Part shown: positions 47,132 through 56,856 of the stretch, piece after piece | How positions within the stretch are numbered: the stretch's first letter is position 1 | Layout: each line of letters begins with the position of its first letter | Assembly (NCBI GenBank): GCA_946557785.1 | Contig: CAMNTH010000021.1 | Coordinates: forward strand, 1 to 57,530 | DNA: 57,530 bases | From: an uncultured Blautia sp. | GTDB taxonomy: Bacteria > Bacillota > Clostridia > Lachnospirales > Lachnospiraceae | Direction of reading: 5' to 3' | Made by a program: the position numbers and the translations under genes | The notes under the pieces: model-generated | Told to the model about the DNA's origin: nothing | Database searches by the model: none | Seen by the model: only the letters and a program-made list of their open reading frames with translations

Positions 47132-48052
47132 ATGTCAAATACACCAAAAGAACAAGAAAAAAGTAATCTCAGCTTTGAAGAGAATTATATTGATGAAAAT
47201 ATCATTGCAGACAAAAGCAGCCGAACTAAAGAATTTATCAAGAAATTTATGAAAAGAAAGACTGCTGTTGCAGGTCTTGCTGTCATTGTAATACTGGTTA
47301 TTATTGCAATCATCGGGGAATACATTGCTCCCTATGATCCAGCCGCATATGATTATGATAATATGCTGGCAGGTCCCAGTGCTGCTCACTGGTTTGGCAC
47401 AGACCACTATGGACGTGATATTTTCAGCCGTATCCTTGCAGGTACACGCCTGACACTGGGCGTATCGCTTTCCTCTGTTATTGTGGGCGCAGCCCTGGGA
47501 ACAGTTCTTGGGCTTCTGGCCGGATATTACGGCGGTGTCATTGAAATGTTGGTTATGCGCTCTTCTGACGTTTTATTCAGTTTTCCGGACATCCTTCTTG
47601 CCATTGCAATCGTAGCAATCCTGGGGCCTGGAATCATCAACGTATTTATTGCTGTTATGGTGTTTACAGTTCCAAGCTTTGCCCGTATCATGCGCAGTTC
47701 TACCCTCGCAGTAAAAAGCTCCCTTTATGTAGAAGTAGCGCAAAGTCTTGGCTGCAAGGACGGACGGCTGTTATTCGTGCATATCTTCCCTGGTACGATT
47801 CAGTCTCTGATTGTAAACTTTACCATGAGAATCGGTTCTGCAATCATGGCAGCATCCTCCTTAAGCTTTCTGGGCTTCGGCGCTAACGTAACCGACCCTG
47901 AATGGGGAGCAATGCTTTCACAGAGCAGAAGTTACTTAAACGTAGCACCGCACATGGTTTATCTGCCTGGTTTGGTTATTTTTATTACTGTACTTGCGTT
48001 TAACCTTTTTGGTGATGGTTTAAGAGATACTCTTGACCCTAAGATCAAATAA
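47132..48052 (+). CDS. ABC transporter permease (DppC/GsiD-like)
   Basis: A 306-residue permease with a 40-residue cytoplasmic N-terminal tail, then about six helices. It has HWFGTDHYGRDIFSRILAGT after the first helix and the EAA-type loop around YVEVAQSLGCKDGRLLFVHIFPG. It forms the membrane pore with the previous gene. Unlike the OppC protein at 54 kb it has no long insertion after the first helix. GGAGG site present. Confidence 0.95.
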   Translation: MSNTPKEQEKSNLSFEENYIDENIIADKSSRTKEFIKKFMKRKTAVAGLAVIVILVIIAIIGEYIAPYDPAAYDYDNMLAGPSAAHWFGTDHYGRDIFSRILAGTRLTLGVSLSSVIVGAALGTVLGLLAGYYGGVIEMLVMRSSDVLFSFPDILLAIAIVAILGPGIINVFIAVMVFTVPSFARIMRSSTLAVKSSLYVEVAQSLGCKDGRLLFVHIFPGTIQSLIVNFTMRIGSAIMAASSLSFLGFGANVTDPEWGAMLSQSRSYLNVAPHMVYLPGLVIFITVLAFNLFGDGLRDTLDPKIK

Positions 48053-48078
48053 CAGATGAATTTGAAAGGAGTATGAGT

Positions 48079-49050
48079 ATGTCGGAAAAATTACTTAAAG
48101 TAAAGGATTTGCGCACTGAATTCTTCTCAAGCAAAAAAAGCAGCGTTGTTGCAGTGGACGAAGTAAGCTTCGAGCTTGAAAAAGGAGAAATTGTCGGACT
48201 TGTCGGCGAATCCGGCTGTGGCAAAAGCGTAACCTCTTTATCCATTATGCAGCTTCTAAAGGACACCCCGGGAAGGGTTACCAAGGGTGAGGTTATTTTT
48301 GAAGGTAAAAACCTGCTGACAGCCAGCAAAAAAGAGATTCTGAATATCCGCGGCGGAAGCATGAGCATGATCTTCCAGGAGCCCATGAGCAGCCTCAACC
48401 CTTCCATGCGCATTGACAGGCAAATGATAGAGGGTATTTGCCTGCACACCAGTCTCTCAAAAGCAGAAGCCCGGGAACGGGCTGCCAAGATCCTTACACA
48501 GGTAGGTATACCTGATCCGCAGCGTGTATTGAAGAACTATCCTCATCAGCTTTCCGGCGGAATGAGCCAGCGTGTTATGATCGCTATGGCCATGAGCTGC
48601 AATCCGCAGCTTCTCATTGCGGATGAGCCCACGACAGCTTTGGACGTTACAATCCAGGCACAGATACTGGAGCTGATGAAAAAAATCCAAAAGGAACAGG
48701 GAATGAGTATTCTTCTGATCACTCATGACCTGGGCGTTGTAGCTGAAATGTGTTCTCGCGTTATTGTTATGTACGCTGGCAAAATCGTGGAAGAAGCACC
48801 AGTTGAAATCCTGTTTGGGAATCCGACCCACCCCTATACCCAGGGTCTGATCGCATCTGTCCCGAAGCTTGGTTCCGGAGTCAAGGTTCTGCCAAGCATT
48901 CCTGGCAGCGTTCCTGATTTATCCTCCATGCCAACCGGATGCAGATTTGCCCCAAGATGCAAATATGCATCAGAAAAATGCAGGCAGCAGGAACCTGAAC
49001 TGGTTGCAGTAAACGATAAGCAGAAATGCAGATGCTGGCTGAAGCAATAA
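48079..49050 (+). CDS. Peptide ABC transporter ATPase (DppD-like)
   Basis: A 323-residue ATPase. It has Walker A GESGCGKSVTS, signature LSGGMSQRVMIAMAM, Walker [17 protein letters not shown], and the C-terminal oligopeptide-type extension (PTGCRFAPRCKYASEKCRQQ, then further Cys). This Cys-rich tail matches the region that holds an iron-sulfur cluster in some DppD proteins; that is inference here. The start at 48079 has GGAG with a 7-nt gap; the ATG at 48073 is too close to it. Confidence 0.95.
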   Translation: MSEKLLKVKDLRTEFFSSKKSSVVAVDEVSFELEKGEIVGLVGESGCGKSVTSLSIMQLLKDTPGRVTKGEVIFEGKNLLTASKKEILNIRGGSMSMIFQEPMSSLNPSMRIDRQMIEGICLHTSLSKAEARERAAKILTQVGIPDPQRVLKNYPHQLSGGMSQRVMIAMAMSCNPQLLIADEPTTALDVTIQAQILELMKKIQKEQGMSILLITHDLGVVAEMCSRVIVMYAGKIVEEAPVEILFGNPTHPYTQGLIASVPKLGSGVKVLPSIPGSVPDLSSMPTGCRFAPRCKYASEKCRQQEPELVAVNDKQKCRCWLKQ

Positions 49051-49068
49051 GGAAAAGGGGTAAATAAT

Positions 49069-50034
49069 ATGGAAAAAATTCTTTCATTAAAAAACGTATC
49101 AAAAACTTTTCCTGTAGGCAAAACACTGTTGGGAAAACCTGATAAATTTGTTCATGCAGTTAATAACGTAAGCTTTGACGTATATCAAGGAGAAACCTTT
49201 TCTATCGTTGGCGAATCCGGATGCGGAAAGAGTACCACAGGCCGGCTGATCAATCATCTGCTGGCTCCAGATAGCGGTGAAATCCACTTTATGGGAAAAG
49301 AAATCACCAAATTGACTCAGGATGAAATGCGCCCAATGAGAAAAGATATGCAGATGATTTTCCAGGATCCTGCGGGAAGCCTGAATCCCCGTATGCGTGT
49401 GGAAGATTTGATTGCAGAACCGCTTTTAATCCATACAAATATGAACAAAGCCGAAAGAATGAACGTGGTAAACGAGCTTCTTGGGATTGTTGGCCTTAGT
49501 TCCAAACACGCAAAGCGCTATCCTCACGAATTTTCCGGAGGACAAAAGCAGCGTATCGGCATTGCAAGAGCACTGACCGTGAATCCCAAGCTAATTATTG
49601 CAGATGAGCCCATTTCTGCATTAGATGTATCCATTCAGGCTCAGGTACTAAACCTCCTGCATAATCTGCAGGAAAAATTCTCCCTGACGTATGTGTTTAT
49701 TTCTCATGACCTTTCGGTTGTAGAAATGATTTCTGACCGAATTGCAGTTATGTACCTTGGTTTTGTGGTAGAAACGGCGCCTAAGGAATTGTTGTATCAA
49801 AACTCCCTGCACCCCTATACCAAGGCCCTGCTCTCCGCAGTGCCGATTCCTGATCCAGGTCATCACAAAGAGAGGATTATTCTGGAAGGTGATATTCCAA
49901 GTACGATCGATCTTCCCAAAGGCTGTCCTTTCGCAGCGAGATGCAGAGCATGCAAACCAGAGTGTTTGGAGCAAAGGCCTGTTACCAGAGAAGTAGAACC
50001 CGGTCATTTTGTCTCATGTCATTTATATAAATAA
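49069..50034 (+). CDS. Peptide ABC transporter ATPase (DppF-like)
   Basis: A 321-residue partner ATPase. It has Walker A GESGCGKSTTGRL, signature FSGGQKQRIGIARAL, Walker B LIIADEPISALDVSIQ, and a shorter Cys-rich C-terminal tail (GCPFAARCRACKPECLEQ). It lies 18 bp after the previous ATPase gene and ends the operon before a bidirectional terminator. Confidence 0.95.
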   Translation: MEKILSLKNVSKTFPVGKTLLGKPDKFVHAVNNVSFDVYQGETFSIVGESGCGKSTTGRLINHLLAPDSGEIHFMGKEITKLTQDEMRPMRKDMQMIFQDPAGSLNPRMRVEDLIAEPLLIHTNMNKAERMNVVNELLGIVGLSSKHAKRYPHEFSGGQKQRIGIARALTVNPKLIIADEPISALDVSIQAQVLNLLHNLQEKFSLTYVFISHDLSVVEMISDRIAVMYLGFVVETAPKELLYQNSLHPYTKALLSAVPIPDPGHHKERIILEGDIPSTIDLPKGCPFAARCRACKPECLEQRPVTREVEPGHFVSCHLYK

Positions 50035-50078
50035 TTGGATAGGCTTCTTTGAAGCTCCATTGATTCATGTGCAAAACT

Positions 50079-50106
50079 GCCCGGCAGGATATTAAACCTG
50101 CCGGGC
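50079..50106. terminator. Bidirectional terminator between the two peptide importers
   Basis: A perfect 10-bp GC-rich stem GCCCGGCAGG/CCTGCCGGGC with an 8-nt loop between the convergent ATPase and binding-protein genes. Short A/T runs lie on both sides (AGTTTTGC on the minus strand). Confidence 0.85.
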
Positions 50107-50122
50107 GGCTCATAAAATTTAA

Positions 50123-51793
50123 TTATTTCTGGGTTGTATAGCCAAAGAAGAAGTATCCAAGAGGAGTATAGTACATTCCCTCAATATTTTCATCCATCAT
50201 ATATTTCTGTGTGTAGAAATAAATCGGAGCCAATACGTTGTCCTGTTCCATTAGGATATCTTCTGCTTCGTGGAATGCTTTCATTCGCTCTTCCTGTACG
50301 GAAGTTGCTTTTGCTTCGTCAATCTTAGCATCGTAGTCCGGGTTGGAGTACTGTGCATCATTGTTTCCGCCGTCTGTATACCACATATCCAGGAATGAAC
50401 ATGGGTCATTGTAGTCTGCGATCCATCCGTTACGGGAAATCTGATAGTTACCTTCTTTTCTGTTTTCAAGGAATACGTTCCAGTCCTGGTTGTTCAATGT
50501 AACTGTAACACCAAGCTGTTCCTGCCACATATTCTGAAGAGCCTCACCAATCTTCTTGTGATTATCATTTGTGTTGTATAAGTATTCTACTGTCGGGAAG
50601 CCTTTTCCGTCCGGATATCCTGCCTCTGCAAGGAGAGCACGTGCTTCTTCACAGTTTTTCTCATAATCTTCCTCTGCAACGCTGTAGTAATCGCCGCCTA
50701 CTGTACGGAAATCATCGCTTCCCGGGCCTTCTGCATCATAAACACCAGCCGGTACATATCCGGTTGCCGGAAGCTCACCGGACTGAGAAACATTTTCAGT
50801 AATATAGTTACGGTCAATAACCAGAGAGAATGCTTTACGGATTCTTGCATCAGAGAAGATTTCGTCTTCTGTATTAAAGCATGCATAGTAGGTTCCGATA
50901 TAGTCTACAATATTCAGTTCACCTGATGCCAGATAATTCGGAAGCTCATCTGTAGGAAGGCTTTCGATGAAATCCAGCTCGCCGCTGTTATAAGCTGCCA
51001 GGATTGCATTGTCATCATCTAACAAAGTAAATTTGATGGTGTCCGGTCCAAGATTGTCATAGTCATAGTAATTTTCATTCTTTTCTGCTGTAATAGACGC
51101 ATTGTGTGTCCACTCCTGCATCTTGTATGGTCCGTTGCCGATATAGGTTGCTACATCATAGGTCCACTCTTCATTGCCTTCTGTCATATCCTGACGTACA
51201 GGGAAGGTAGAAGGGAATGCCATAATCTCTTCAAAATACGGGCAGTCATAGGAAAGAACTACTTCCAAAGTCTTATCGTCAATTGCTTTTACAGCAAGTG
51301 TATCCGGGTCTGCTTCTCCGGAAGCAACCTCTGCATAGCCTTTTACCATGTCGATCATATAGCAGTAATCAGCAGCAGTATCCGGATTTGCCAAACGCTT
51401 CCAGCTATATTCAAAGTCTCCTGCTGTTACATCTTTGCCATCAGACCATTTGATTCCGTCACGCATTTTAAATGTGTAAGTAACGGTACCGTCCTCATTT
51501 ACAACCTTTTCCCAGGATTCTGCCTGTCCAGGTGCGGTAACTGCATTTCCTTCTCCGTCATCAACCCATTTTACAAGACCTTCGAACATATGGTTGATCA
51601 TAATAGCGCCATCAACAGCAGAGTTCAAAGCCGGGTCAATGCTCTGGGGTTCAGACGCAAGGCAGACTGCAAGGTTATAGCCGTCAGCAGCTTCGCTTTC
51701 TTCAGCCAGTACAGTTGTCGCTGCACCAAATGTCATGCTTGCCATCATAGCCGCAGACAGTGTGAGGGACACCATTTTCTTTGTTTTTCTCAT
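50123..51793 (-). CDS. Oligopeptide ABC transporter substrate-binding protein (OppA-like)
   Basis: A 556-residue secreted family 5 binding protein with signal peptide MRKTKKMVSLTLSAAMMASM ending in VLAEES; no lipobox Cys. The mature protein has IDPALNSAVDGAIMINHMFEG, a WSDGKDVTAGDFEYSWKRLA segment and the late DWNVFLENRKEGNYQISRNG motif typical of OppA. GGAGG precedes the start. It is the last gene of the leftward opp operon, 84 bp after oppF. A small stem (AAGCTC/GAGCTT) in that gap may set different expression. Confidence 0.93.
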   Translation of the reverse strand: MRKTKKMVSLTLSAAMMASMTFGAATTVLAEESEAADGYNLAVCLASEPQSIDPALNSAVDGAIMINHMFEGLVKWVDDGEGNAVTAPGQAESWEKVVNEDGTVTYTFKMRDGIKWSDGKDVTAGDFEYSWKRLANPDTAADYCYMIDMVKGYAEVASGEADPDTLAVKAIDDKTLEVVLSYDCPYFEEIMAFPSTFPVRQDMTEGNEEWTYDVATYIGNGPYKMQEWTHNASITAEKNENYYDYDNLGPDTIKFTLLDDDNAILAAYNSGELDFIESLPTDELPNYLASGELNIVDYIGTYYACFNTEDEIFSDARIRKAFSLVIDRNYITENVSQSGELPATGYVPAGVYDAEGPGSDDFRTVGGDYYSVAEEDYEKNCEEARALLAEAGYPDGKGFPTVEYLYNTNDNHKKIGEALQNMWQEQLGVTVTLNNQDWNVFLENRKEGNYQISRNGWIADYNDPCSFLDMWYTDGGNNDAQYSNPDYDAKIDEAKATSVQEERMKAFHEAEDILMEQDNVLAPIYFYTQKYMMDENIEGMYYTPLGYFFFGYTTQK

Positions 51794-51877
51794 GATTACA
51801 TCCTCCTTTTATTTTACGCTGTTTTGCGTTTATATTGTAAAGCTCTCTAAGAGCTTAATACCATAATATGAGCTTAC

Positions 51878-52891
51878 TTATTTATCCAGCAAATGACATG
51901 CTGCCCAATGTCCTGGCTCATGCTCCTTAAATACCGGGGTCTCCTGGCTACAGCGAGGCGCTGCATAGGGACATCTGGTATGGAAGCGGCATCCGCTTGG
52001 GGGATTCATAGGGCTTGGCACATCCCCTTCCAGAATAATCCTCTGGCGTGTGCGGCTAAGCTGCGGATCCGGTACAGGCACTGCCGAAAGCAATGTCTGG
52101 GTATACGGGTGGATGGGATGCCTGTTCAGTTCATAGCTCTCTCCCAGTTCCACAAGGGAACCCAGATACATAACGCCGATCCTGTTGGAAATATGGCGCA
52201 CTACAGACAGGTCATGTGCAATAAACAAATACGTAAGCCCCATCTCTGCCTGCATATCCTCCAGCATATTCACCACCTGGGACTGAATAGATACGTCCAG
52301 GGCGGAAATAGGCTCGTCGCATACAATGAATTCCGGTTTTACCGCAAGGGCACGGGCAATTCCCACACGCTGCTGCTGTCCGCCGGAAAACTCATGAGGA
52401 TACCGGTTTGCATGTTCGGTATTAAGGCCTACCCGTCCAAGAAGCTCTTTGATCATGTCTGCCCTATCCTTCTTGCTTTCCGCAAGCTTATGGATATCAA
52501 TGGCTTCTCCGATGATTTCGCCCACTGTCATTCGGGGATCCAAGGATGCAGATGGATCCTGGAAAATGATTTGCATCTTTCTGCGATAGGGAAGCATTTT
52601 TACAGCCTTAACCTTACCCAGCGGCTTTCCGTCCGGTCCAAGAGGATTTTCATAAATAGGCTGCCCGTCATATATGATCGAGCCTCCCGTTGGCTCATGA
52701 AGCCTGAGAATTGTTCTTCCAAGGGTTGTCTTTCCGCATCCGGACTCTCCTACCAGACCCAGGGTCTCTCCTTTTTTGATAAAAAAGGAAACGTCCTGCA
52801 CGGCCTGGACTCCAGGCCCTTTCACACCCTTCACCGGGAAATATTTTCTTAGTTTATTTATTTCAAGGAGATTTTTCTCTTCTTTTGCCAT
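51878..52891 (-). CDS. oppF: Oligopeptide ABC transporter ATPase OppF-like
   Basis: A 337-residue ATPase with Walker A GESGCGKTTLGRTI, signature FSGGQQQRVGIARAL, Walker B FIVCDEPISALDVSIQ, and a C-terminal Cys-rich tail (GCRFHTRCPYAAPRCSQE). It pairs with OppD, whose gene ends 1 bp upstream. An insertion after the P-loop (ENPLGPDGKPLGKVKAVKML) is typical of OppF. Confidence 0.95.
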   Translation of the reverse strand: MAKEEKNLLEINKLRKYFPVKGVKGPGVQAVQDVSFFIKKGETLGLVGESGCGKTTLGRTILRLHEPTGGSIIYDGQPIYENPLGPDGKPLGKVKAVKMLPYRRKMQIIFQDPSASLDPRMTVGEIIGEAIDIHKLAESKKDRADMIKELLGRVGLNTEHANRYPHEFSGGQQQRVGIARALAVKPEFIVCDEPISALDVSIQSQVVNMLEDMQAEMGLTYLFIAHDLSVVRHISNRIGVMYLGSLVELGESYELNRHPIHPYTQTLLSAVPVPDPQLSRTRQRIILEGDVPSPMNPPSGCRFHTRCPYAAPRCSQETPVFKEHEPGHWAACHLLDK

Positions 52892-52892
52892 C

Positions 52893-53906
52893 TTACTTTT
52901 CCTCCCCTTTTATCTGATCCTGTACGCAAAGCCAGCATGCAGAACGATGGTTCTCTCCCACTTCTACATAGGGAGGCATTTTTTTCAGACAGATTTTCAT
53001 GCAGCTCTCGCAGCGGGGTGCAAAAGGACATCCCTCCGGCGGATTCAGCATATCCACCGGGGTTCCCTCTATAGGAATCAAGCGCTCATAGCTCTGGGCA
53101 TCCACACGGGGCATGGAACGCAAAAGTCCTTTTGTATAGGGATGCGTCGGCTTATAAAAGATATCGTCTACAGGTCCCTGCTCTACTATTTTTCCCGCAT
53201 ACATAACCGATACTTTATCACAGATATCGGCTACAACACCAAGGTTGTGTGTAATAAAGATAATTCCCATTCCTGTCTTCTTCTGAAGATCCTTCATCAA
53301 GTCCAGGATCTGAGCCTGGATGGTTACGTCCAAAGCAGTGGTGGGTTCATCTGCGATCAAAAGCTTGGGGTGGCAGATCAGTCCCATAGCGATCATAACC
53401 CTCTGACGCATACCGCCTGAAAACTCATGTGGATACTGCTTCATACGTTTTTCCACATTATTGATTCCTACCATTTCCATCATTTCCATGGCACGCTTCT
53501 CTGCATCTGCTTTGCTGATTTTCTTATCATGGGCACGAAGAGCTTCTACCAGCTGATTACCAATGGTATATACCGGATTCAGACAGGTCATGGGGTTCTG
53601 GAAGATCATGGAAACCTTACTGCCGCGGAAGGCTGTCATCTCATTTGGAGAAAATGCAAGGACATCCTCTCCCTCAAAGGTAATGGAGCCTCCGATCACC
53701 TTTCCGGGAGACTGCAAAAGCCCCATAATAGAGTAAGCTTCCTGGCTCTTTCCGGAACCTGACTCTCCTACTACCCCCATGACTTCTCCGTAATTCAAAT
53801 CATATGATATTCCGCCTACCGCTTTTACCTCTCCGGCCGGAGTGAAGAAGGAGACTCTAAGATCTTTCACTTCTAATAATTTTGTATTATTCTTCTGTTC
53901 AGACAT
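52893..53906 (-). CDS. oppD: Oligopeptide ABC transporter ATPase OppD-like
   Basis: A 337-residue ATPase with Walker [14 protein letters not shown], signature [15 protein letters not shown], Walker [17 protein letters not shown], and the OppD C-terminal tail ([18 protein letters not shown], then AC near the end). The Cys pattern again fits a possible iron-sulfur site. Follows oppC by 19 bp. Confidence 0.95.
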   Translation of the reverse strand: MSEQKNNTKLLEVKDLRVSFFTPAGEVKAVGGISYDLNYGEVMGVVGESGSGKSQEAYSIMGLLQSPGKVIGGSITFEGEDVLAFSPNEMTAFRGSKVSMIFQNPMTCLNPVYTIGNQLVEALRAHDKKISKADAEKRAMEMMEMVGINNVEKRMKQYPHEFSGGMRQRVMIAMGLICHPKLLIADEPTTALDVTIQAQILDLMKDLQKKTGMGIIFITHNLGVVADICDKVSVMYAGKIVEQGPVDDIFYKPTHPYTKGLLRSMPRVDAQSYERLIPIEGTPVDMLNPPEGCPFAPRCESCMKICLKKMPPYVEVGENHRSACWLCVQDQIKGEEK

Positions 53907-53925
53907 TTTATGTACCCCCTTCCTT

Positions 53926-55284
53926 TTACTTTTTCAGCTTTGGATCCAAAGCATCTCTCAGGCCGTCACCAAACAGGTTAAAGGCCAGAATCATGATACT
54001 AAGAACAATTGCCGGTATGATGAGACGATAGGTATAAGTATACATACCGCTCAGAGCATCAGTCGCCATAGAACCAAGGCTTGGCAGCGGAGCGGATACG
54101 CCCACGCCAAGGTAGGACAAAAAGGATTCCAGGAAAATAGCAGACGGAATCTGAAGGCAGGTGGTAACTACAATCTGTCCGATACAGTTAGGAAGCAGAT
54201 GGCGGCGGATAATACGGCCTCCTGATGCTCCCAGTGCCCTGGCTGCAGTTACATATTCCTGCTGCTTTAACTGAAGCACCTGTCCGCGGATAATACGGCT
54301 CATGGTAACCCAATACAGCATACCAAATGCAATAAACAAAGAAATCAGGTTCGGACCAAGTACAGATACAAAAGACTTAATCGGCCCGCCTCCTCCCGAA
54401 TTCACATATTCCGTTAAAATCGGCTTCATTGCCGTTGCGATCAAAAGAACTACCAGCATTTCCGGAACCGCATAAATCAGCTCTACGATACGCTGCATAA
54501 CTGCATCTACCCTACCGCCGCAATAGCCGGAAATGGATCCGTACAACGCACCGATCACCAATACGAGAAGTGCTGCAAATACACCTACAGACATGGATAC
54601 CCGGGCACCGAACATAACGCGAACCAGAATATCACGTCCATACATATCCGTACCGAAAATATGAGGGAATACCTTTTCCCCTTCAGCTTTTCTCTCAAGC
54701 TCCGCCCTGGAATAGCCGAAGATATGTTTCTTAATTCCAAGTTCTTTGCGAAGTGCTTCAGGATCCACTTCTTCTGCGTTATCGGACGCCTTTTTCGCAG
54801 CAACCTTTGCCTGCGCTCTTAACACAGCCTCGTCCTTTTTGGTAAATTTCTCTCCTTTGGCTTCTGCTTCCGCCTTTGCCTGCTCGATTAATTCCGCTAC
54901 ATCCACGGTTCCGCTGTCGGATCTGGCTGCGATTTCCTCGTCCAAACGTTTCTGATCTTCTAAAGTATAATGATAGGGGAACAGATTCTCTGCCCCTGAA
55001 TTAAACTGCTCATAACCATAGGGAACCACCAGCGGGCCTACAAAAGCAAACAAAAACAGGAAAATGATCACACCAAGGGCAACCATTGCCACAATATTCT
55101 TTTTCAGTCTGCGCCATGCATCCTTCCAGTAGGATACGCTCTGGCGATCCTGGATAAAATCATCCTTCTCCTGTTTGGAAGCAGGGCTGAAATCGTCCTC
55201 TGTTAAATCTGTCAGTAAGGACTCTATATCCGGCTGAAGGCTGACAGGGCAGCGCTTCATCTTTTTCTCTTCTGCCACGGTCAT
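53926..55284 (-). CDS. oppC: Oligopeptide ABC permease OppC-like with a long loop insertion
   Basis: A 452-residue permease, much longer than the usual ~300. After a 60-residue cytoplasmic tail and the first helix (~65-87), a charged stretch of about 105 residues (~100-205) rich in Ala, Glu and Lys precedes the conserved FGTDMYGRD at 210-218. This loop should lie outside the membrane and reads as a helical, perhaps coiled-coil, domain (AELIEQAKAEAEAKGEKFTK). The rest is a normal OppC with an EAA-type loop (YVTAARALGASGGRIIRRHL). The start overlaps the oppB stop by 4 bp. Confidence 0.92.
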   Translation of the reverse strand: MTVAEEKKMKRCPVSLQPDIESLLTDLTEDDFSPASKQEKDDFIQDRQSVSYWKDAWRRLKKNIVAMVALGVIIFLFLFAFVGPLVVPYGYEQFNSGAENLFPYHYTLEDQKRLDEEIAARSDSGTVDVAELIEQAKAEAEAKGEKFTKKDEAVLRAQAKVAAKKASDNAEEVDPEALRKELGIKKHIFGYSRAELERKAEGEKVFPHIFGTDMYGRDILVRVMFGARVSMSVGVFAALLVLVIGALYGSISGYCGGRVDAVMQRIVELIYAVPEMLVVLLIATAMKPILTEYVNSGGGGPIKSFVSVLGPNLISLFIAFGMLYWVTMSRIIRGQVLQLKQQEYVTAARALGASGGRIIRRHLLPNCIGQIVVTTCLQIPSAIFLESFLSYLGVGVSAPLPSLGSMATDALSGMYTYTYRLIIPAIVLSIMILAFNLFGDGLRDALDPKLKK

Positions 55285-56228
55285 TCTCCTCCTTTCGTCA
55301 GGCTGATTCGCGGATCTGCCACTTTATACAGGATATCCACTACCAGGTTCATCAGAATGATAAAGCTGGCGATAAAAATCGTGGTACCCATAATGACCGG
55401 ATAGTCACGGTTCTGAATGGACTGCACCATATAACGTCCAAGACCCGGGATGGAGAAAACGCTCTCAACAACAAAGCCTCCGCAAAGAGTAAATGCCACC
55501 TGCGGTCCCAGATATGTAATAACCGGAATCAGAGCATTTCTAAGGGCATGCTTAAAGATGATCTTTTTATTTTTCAGGCCTTTTGCCCGGGCTGTCTTAA
55601 TGTATTCCTGGTTCAGGGAATCCAGCATGGCAGAGCGCGTCTGACGGGCTGTATAACACATGGGATAAAATCCCAGTGAGAAACAGGGCAGCACATAAGA
55701 CCGCCACCCAAGGGACGCATCAAAAATCGTTGGAAAAAATTTAAATGTCGCCATACCGCCTGCAAAGACAACAAGCAAAGCAGATGCCACTACAAAGCTG
55801 GGCATGGAAATGCCGACAGTACAGACAACTCTTAAAATACTATCCGTAAGCTTCCCCCGCTTAAAGGCCGCAAGACAGCCCAGCGGAACTCCTACCAGTA
55901 CTGCCCAGAGAAGCGCAAGGGCTCCTACCTTTGCAGAAATGGGGAACATCTCAATAATAATACTGGAAACCGCACGGTTCTTCTGCATTTTTAAAGATAC
56001 GCCAAAATCACCGTGAAGAAGGTTTTGAAGATATTTCATTAACTGAACCGGAACGGGTTGATCCAGTCCGTATTTTGCATTTAATGCCGCCAGAGTTGTC
56101 TCTGAGGGTGTCTTTTCACTAAGCCAGGGGCTTCCCGGCACTGCATTCATCAGAAGGAATGTTACACACGCCACAAGTAAGATCGTGAGCAGCGCCATTC
56201 CCAATCTTTTTAGAAAATATTTACCCAT
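55281..56228 (-). CDS. oppB: Oligopeptide ABC permease OppB-like
   Basis: A 315-residue permease with about six helices, the N-terminal KRLGMALLTILLVACVTF and the EAA-type loop (QEYIKTARAKGLKNKKIIFK). First gene of the leftward opp operon (oppB-C-D-F-binding protein). The ribosome site is weak (AGGATGGGATAAAA). Confidence 0.95.
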   Translation of the reverse strand: MGKYFLKRLGMALLTILLVACVTFLLMNAVPGSPWLSEKTPSETTLAALNAKYGLDQPVPVQLMKYLQNLLHGDFGVSLKMQKNRAVSSIIIEMFPISAKVGALALLWAVLVGVPLGCLAAFKRGKLTDSILRVVCTVGISMPSFVVASALLVVFAGGMATFKFFPTIFDASLGWRSYVLPCFSLGFYPMCYTARQTRSAMLDSLNQEYIKTARAKGLKNKKIIFKHALRNALIPVITYLGPQVAFTLCGGFVVESVFSIPGLGRYMVQSIQNRDYPVIMGTTIFIASFIILMNLVVDILYKVADPRISLTKGGE

Positions 56229-56332
56229 TTTTATCCCATCCTAATTTTATTTCTCCTGGTTTTCTACTTTATCAATTATTTTGTCAGGCAATGCACCAGG
56301 CTCTATTCATATGCCTGAGCTTAAAATCACAG

Positions 56333-56353
56333 CTGCCGTTTCTTCATCGGCAG
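56333..56353 (-). promoter_or_regulatory. Hairpin in the leader of the opp operon
   Basis: Stem CTGCCG/CGGCAG with a 9-nt loop, and further pairing CAGGC/GCCTG near 56283-56318, in the roughly 170 bp ahead of oppB. No known riboswitch was recognised. A -10-like TATACT lies at 56408-56403 on the minus strand with a poor -35. Confidence 0.4.
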
Positions 56354-56530
56354 TACCAGATATCTGCCTCGCCTCCTTATCTTAAGAATCCACCTCAAAA
56401 AAGTATACCAAAAAATCCTATGGATTTTGTTTGACATGCTTAGGCTCTTAAACAATATTCGGATTATATCATATAATTGCTTTTTAAGCAACTACCAAGT
56501 TTTTCGTAAAAAGACATCTGTTTCCTATAT

Positions 56531-56564
56531 AAAGAAAGGGGCTATCGCGACAGCCCCTTTCTTT
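56531..56564. terminator. Bidirectional terminator-like hairpin upstream of the opp operon
   Basis: A perfect 13-bp stem AAAGAAAGGGGCT/AGCCCCTTTCTTT with an 8-nt loop; ends in T-runs on either strand. It follows the gene fragments on the minus strand and insulates the opp promoter. Confidence 0.8.
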
Positions 56565-56665
56565 ATACGAATCTTTTGCGTTAGGAATACCGCATCATGG
56601 CCCATTTCGCCACCGAAAATACAGTGTACTCCGGTATATTTTAAGCAGAGATTGCGGAACGCCGT

Positions 56666-56854
56666 TTATACTTGGTCTTTCTTTGCAGCTGCAAGCCACT
56701 GTTCCCTTGTCATTATATTTGTATGTCTGATTCCACCCTCATTCAATAATGGTACTGGTACCTCATTACAAGTATGATAATAAACAAGTCCTGCGTTTGG
56801 ACCTATATCAGGATCTTTTGCGTATTCATACAAGCTTTGGGCATGATTTACCAA
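56666..56854 (-). pseudogene. Gene fragment, acetyltransferase-like at its start
   Basis: A 62-codon frame with no ribosome site. Its first 20 residues (SLYEYAKDPDIGPNAG) match the start pattern of RimJ/RimL-type acetyltransferases. The rest (CNEVPVPLLNEGGIRHTNIM, then TREQWLAAAKKDQV) is not GNAT-like and I do not recognise it. It looks like a junction of two broken genes. Confidence 0.45.
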
Positions 56855-56856
56855 AG

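Noticed and set aside
56431..56460. Plus-strand TTGACA promoter-like site
   Set aside because: The matching -10 is poor and no plus-strand gene follows within reach before a terminator hairpin.
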